Below are positions 5,947 to 7,942 of a stretch of 7,942 nt of DNA, in pieces. Every line of letters starts with the position of its first letter. Within the stretch, counting starts at the first letter, position 1. The notes under the pieces are model-generated. The model worked only from the letters and a program-made list of their open reading frames with translations, was not told the origin of the DNA and made no database searches. Position numbers and translations under genes: made by a program. The DNA comes from TCS55 sp964343505 (GTDB lineage Bacteria; Fidelibacterota; Marinisomatia; Marinisomatales; TCS55), in the NCBI GenBank assembly GCA_964343505.1, contig CAYFJU010000096.1, positions 1-7,942 of the forward strand, read 5' to 3'.

Positions 5947-6951
5947 GTGACAAAAATATCAATATTAGGATGCGGCACATGGGGCAGTGCCCTGGCGCAA
6001 TGCTTGGCTGAAAATAGCCATCGGGTCACCGCCTGGCATTATAAACAGGATGTTGTGGATGCTTTAGCTGCTTCACGAATGCATCCACGATTAGACTCTT
6101 TTAAATTTCACCCAAATATCAATTTTGAATCTGAATTAAAAACAAGTCTAAATAAAGCAAATTGTATTGTTGTTGCAGTGCCGTCCCATGCCATTCGTGA
6201 TATCATCACCCGAGCGGCCGATTTTATTCCAAAAGATGCCATAATTGTGAATGTGGCTAAGGGCGTTGAAAATGGTACACTTGAAACGATGAGTGAAGTG
6301 ATCGGGGAATCATCCGGTCATGCGTCAGGAAAAATTGTATCCCTCTATGGCCCGAGCCATGCCGAAGAAGTCATCGATCGGCATCCCACAACACTCGTTT
6401 CATCCTCTACATCAAAAGAATCAGCAGCATTTATTCAAGAAGTCTTTTCTTCTGAAGTCCTCAGAGTATATACCAACGAGGATATTCGCGGTGTTGAATT
6501 AGGCGGTTCACTGAAAAATGTTATCGCTATCGCCGCGGGGATTTGCGACGGCATCGGTTTTGGTGACAATACCAAAGCGGCCCTGCTGACGCGGGGGATT
6601 GCTGAAATCACGCGCTTAGGCGTCGCCATGGGTGCCAATCCTGATACGTTCTCAGGATTGAGTGGGATAGGCGATTTAATCGCCACCTGCTTGAGCCGCC
6701 ACAGTCGCAACAGGTATGTCGGTGAAGCCATTGGGAATGGGCAATCCTTATCGTCCATTTTAGATGAAATGGATATGGTGGCGGAAGGGGTCAGGACGAC
6801 CCAATCCGTACATGATCTAGCTAAAAAGCATCAAGTAGAGATGCCGATTTCTGAAGGTGTATATCAAATATTATTTAACGAAAAAGACCCTAAGAAAATT
6901 GTAACTGCGCTCATGACTCGCGACTTAACGCACGAACAATATAATCCCTAG
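5947..6951 (+). CDS. gpsA: NAD(P)-dependent glycerol-3-phosphate dehydrogenase
   Basis: Reduces dihydroxyacetone phosphate to sn-glycerol-3-phosphate, the backbone of membrane phospholipids (EC 1.1.1.94), in the cytoplasm. The N-terminal Rossmann loop GCGTWGSALAQ (8-18) binds the cofactor. VAVPSHAIRD is the second strand region, and GPSHAEEV is at 135-142. The helical domain carries GGSLKNV with the conserved active-site Lys190, DNTKAALLTRG at 207-217, and GLSGIGDLIATC around 237-248. Its 334 residues are the usual length. The GTG start (5947) lies 2 nt after the upstream TGA and lacks a strong Shine-Dalgarno. Translation is therefore probably coupled to the acyl-CoA synthetase, and the two genes likely share one mRNA. 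No terminator is evident between its stop and tRNA-Arg. Confidence 0.96.
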   Translation: MTKISILGCGTWGSALAQCLAENSHRVTAWHYKQDVVDALAASRMHPRLDSFKFHPNINFESELKTSLNKANCIVVAVPSHAIRDIITRAADFIPKDAIIVNVAKGVENGTLETMSEVIGESSGHASGKIVSLYGPSHAEEVIDRHPTTLVSSSTSKESAAFIQEVFSSEVLRVYTNEDIRGVELGGSLKNVIAIAAGICDGIGFGDNTKAALLTRGIAEITRLGVAMGANPDTFSGLSGIGDLIATCLSRHSRNRYVGEAIGNGQSLSSILDEMDMVAEGVRTTQSVHDLAKKHQVEMPISEGVYQILFNEKDPKKIVTALMTRDLTHEQYNP

Positions 6952-6991
6952 AAATTCACCTTTTCTTCCTTTTAACCAATTCTAAATCTGG

Positions 6992-6997
6992 GGTAAT
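6992..6997 (+). promoter_or_regulatory. Possible -10 box of tRNA-Arg
   Basis: GGTAAT lies 11 nt before the first base of tRNA-Arg, the same spacing as GATAAT before tRNA-Leu. No clear -35 is seen. Reading through from gpsA is an alternative. Confidence 0.3.
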
Positions 6998-7008
6998 TTC
7001 GCAGGCTT

Positions 7009-7080
7009 GCCCCTGTAGTTCAATGGATAGAATAAATCCCTCCTAAGGATTAGATACTGGTTCGACTCCAGTCGGGGGTA
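7009..7080 (+). tRNA. tRNA-Arg (anticodon CCT)
   Basis: The gene starts GCCCCTG and has a D-arm GTTC-AATGGATA-GAAT. The anticodon arm is AATCC-CTCCTAA-GGATT, with anticodon CCT at 7042-7044, which decodes AGG. The T-arm is ACTGG-TTCGACT-CCAGT. The acceptor strand CGGGGGT and discriminator A end at 7080. Stem 1-72 is a G-U pair. CCA is not encoded. Its last 33 nt are repeated in broken form 32 nt further on. Confidence 0.95.
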
Positions 7081-7111
7081 CAATTGAAAAAGAATTCATA
7101 AACCAATCATT

Positions 7112-7179
7112 GATTAGATGCTGGTTCCCCGCCAGCCCTCCCGAAGGTCGGGAGCGGGCTGGGACTCCAGTCGGGGGTA
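7112..7179 (+). pseudogene. Split copy of the tRNA-Arg 3' end
   Basis: Positions 7112-7127 match tRNA-Arg 7048-7063 with one change (A to G at 7120). Positions 7163-7179 match 7064-7080 exactly. A 35-nt insert separates the two parts inside the T-loop, between TTC and GACT. AATC-ATT-GATT at 7105-7115 may be a remnant of the anticodon stem with its loop lost, but before 7112 the likeness is weak. The copy lacks the 5' half and cannot be a working tRNA. It could be a decayed tandem tRNA duplicate or an attachment-site scar of an integrated element. It lies in the leader of the TPR gene. Confidence 0.85.
7128..7162 (+). repeat. 35-nt G+C-rich palindromic insert
   Basis: Twenty-eight of 35 bases are G or C, in an otherwise A+T-leaning region. 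The arms 7132-7138 (CCAGCCC) with 7156-7162 (GGGCTGG), and 7139-7144 (TCCCGA) with 7148-7153 (TCGGGA), give 13 pairs with one 2-nt bulge (7154-7155) and an AGG loop. No T-tract follows, so it is not a standard terminator. GCTGG occurs at 7120-7124 and 7158-7162, which could be a short duplication at the insertion site or part of the T-stem. It resembles REP-like or other small palindromic repeats, but a second copy outside this window would be needed to call it one. Confidence 0.75.
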
Positions 7180-7200
7180 TTCAATAAGAGGAAGATAAAA

Positions 7201-7887
7201 ATGTTAAAACCAAAAAGAAAAATTACCAAAAAAGAAATTAAACGCGATCCGTTCCTGGAGAGCATATTTTCTGTTAAAGAGCATCTCAACGAAAAGAAAC
7301 AAGCCTATACACGTGTGGTTATTGGCCTCCTCGCCGTCATTCTACTGGGATCAATTTACACCAGAAATCAATCTGCGAATCGGGAAGCGGCAGAAAATAT
7401 CATTAGCAAAGCGATGGTGTATATTGACTTGGGCGATAATGATAATGCCCTGATTCACCTGCAGGAAGTGATCGATGAATACGGGGGTACTGACGCCGGC
7501 AGAAATGCCAGTTATTATTTAGGTCGTATTTATTTTGATAAAAATGAATATGACATGGCCCTGCCTCATTTCGAACGGTATGCCAAAAAAGGTAAAAATC
7601 CGCTCCTATATGGATCGACTTACCAGGCCTTGGTGGCTATTTATAAAGCAAAACAGGATTTGGCCGATGCGATCAAATACCAAAGAATGTCCAAGGATAA
7701 TGCCAATACGAAAGAAGAGGCAGCTTGGGCTTCACTGGGTTTAGCTGAACTTTCACTCGCCAATGGAGATAAAAAAGAGGCGGAAAAACTGGTTAACCGC
7801 GTTTTAGCTGATTTTGAAGATAATTTAGATTTGAAGCAAAAAGCGAACGAAATCAGTGGTAAAATTGGCGGTATTGAACAGGGTTGA
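7201..7887 (+). CDS. Membrane-anchored TPR protein
   Basis: A 228-residue protein with a basic cytoplasmic N-terminus (KRKITKKEIKRD), a short amphipathic stretch, one membrane segment at about 39-53 (VVIGLLAVILLGSIY), and then TPR-like helical pairs to the end. Clear repeats include AENIISKAMVYIDLGDNDNALIHLQEVI (65-92), ASYYLGRIYFDKNEYDMALPHFERYA (about 102-127), and AWASLGLAELSLANGDKKEAEKLVNRVL (about 174-201). The layout matches YfgM-like or ancillary TPR proteins that hold a protein-interaction domain on the periplasmic side. The partner is unknown. The start is ATG 7201 with GAGG at 7188-7191, 9 nt upstream, a good site by local standards. Its leader contains the split tRNA copy and palindrome. 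It may be transcribed from the tRNA-Arg promoter. Confidence 0.85.
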   Translation: MLKPKRKITKKEIKRDPFLESIFSVKEHLNEKKQAYTRVVIGLLAVILLGSIYTRNQSANREAAENIISKAMVYIDLGDNDNALIHLQEVIDEYGGTDAGRNASYYLGRIYFDKNEYDMALPHFERYAKKGKNPLLYGSTYQALVAIYKAKQDLADAIKYQRMSKDNANTKEEAAWASLGLAELSLANGDKKEAEKLVNRVLADFEDNLDLKQKANEISGKIGGIEQG

Positions 7888-7942
7888 ATTAGTGTCTTCC
7901 CATAGACATGGTTTACAGTTTGAGTGTTTAAAGAAGCCCTGG
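7888..7942. other. Short end region, no gene called
   Basis: A small CCAT-AGAC-ATGG palindrome lies at 7900-7911. A GTG at 7924 opens a frame to the window edge, but six codons without a ribosome site cannot support a gene. Confidence 0.3.

Noticed and set aside
6435..6758. 107-codon open frame on the minus strand within gpsA
   Set aside because: It is antisense to the conserved helical domain of GpsA. Its composition reflects the opposite strand, and no ribosome site or domain is seen.
7081..7200. Riboswitch or T-box in the TPR gene leader
   Set aside because: The tRNA-like sequence is explained better as a duplicate of the adjacent tRNA-Arg. No T-box antiterminator, specifier loop or terminator was found.
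7924..7942. Possible GTG start of a further gene at the window edge
   Set aside because: Only six codons are visible, with a stop immediately before and no ribosome site.
1..7942. CRISPR array, transposase, phage or toxin-antitoxin system
   Set aside because: No regularly spaced direct repeats and no proteins of these families were seen. The two small coiled-coil genes lack toxin or antitoxin motifs.

Overview
The window looks like bacterial chromosome of moderate to low G+C. The protein style suggests the FCB side of the tree, most like Candidatus Marinimicrobia (SAR406). The clues are a LepB with a long insert before its lysine box, a membrane-anchored TPR protein beginning with a KITKKEIK-type basic segment, and weak Shine-Dalgarno sites. 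The lineage is my inference from gene style, not from a marker gene. All protein genes are on the + strand. There are two tRNA genes, one on each strand.

Region 1 (1-3417) is an envelope-flavoured cluster. It holds signal peptidase I (lepB), an exported protein of unknown function, a small probable lipoprotein whose start overlaps the previous stop, a small soluble coiled-coil protein, and a membrane-anchored coiled-coil protein. A clear intrinsic terminator (stem 3384-3411 plus T-tract) closes it. LepB removes export signals and the next two genes carry such signals. Functions of the four genes after lepB are unknown.

Region 2 (3420-4168) has a DUF309-family gene that starts directly after that terminator and a tRNA-Leu(CAA) on the minus strand. 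The last codons of the DUF309 gene form a long hairpin that reads as an intrinsic terminator in the tRNA direction, so the two convergent units appear to share DNA.

Region 3 (4169-6951) is a compact two-gene lipid unit: an AMP-forming long-chain acyl-CoA synthetase and, 2 nt later with a GTG start, gpsA. Together they supply activated fatty acids and sn-glycerol-3-phosphate.

Region 4 (6952-7942) has tRNA-Arg(CCT). About 30 nt downstream lies a second copy of its last 33 nt, split in the T-loop by a 35-nt G+C-rich palindrome. This broken copy is in the leader of a membrane-anchored TPR gene. It is the most unusual structure here: a tRNA-derived scar carrying what may be a small palindromic mobile repeat. 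I see no CRISPR array, transposase, phage gene or defence system.
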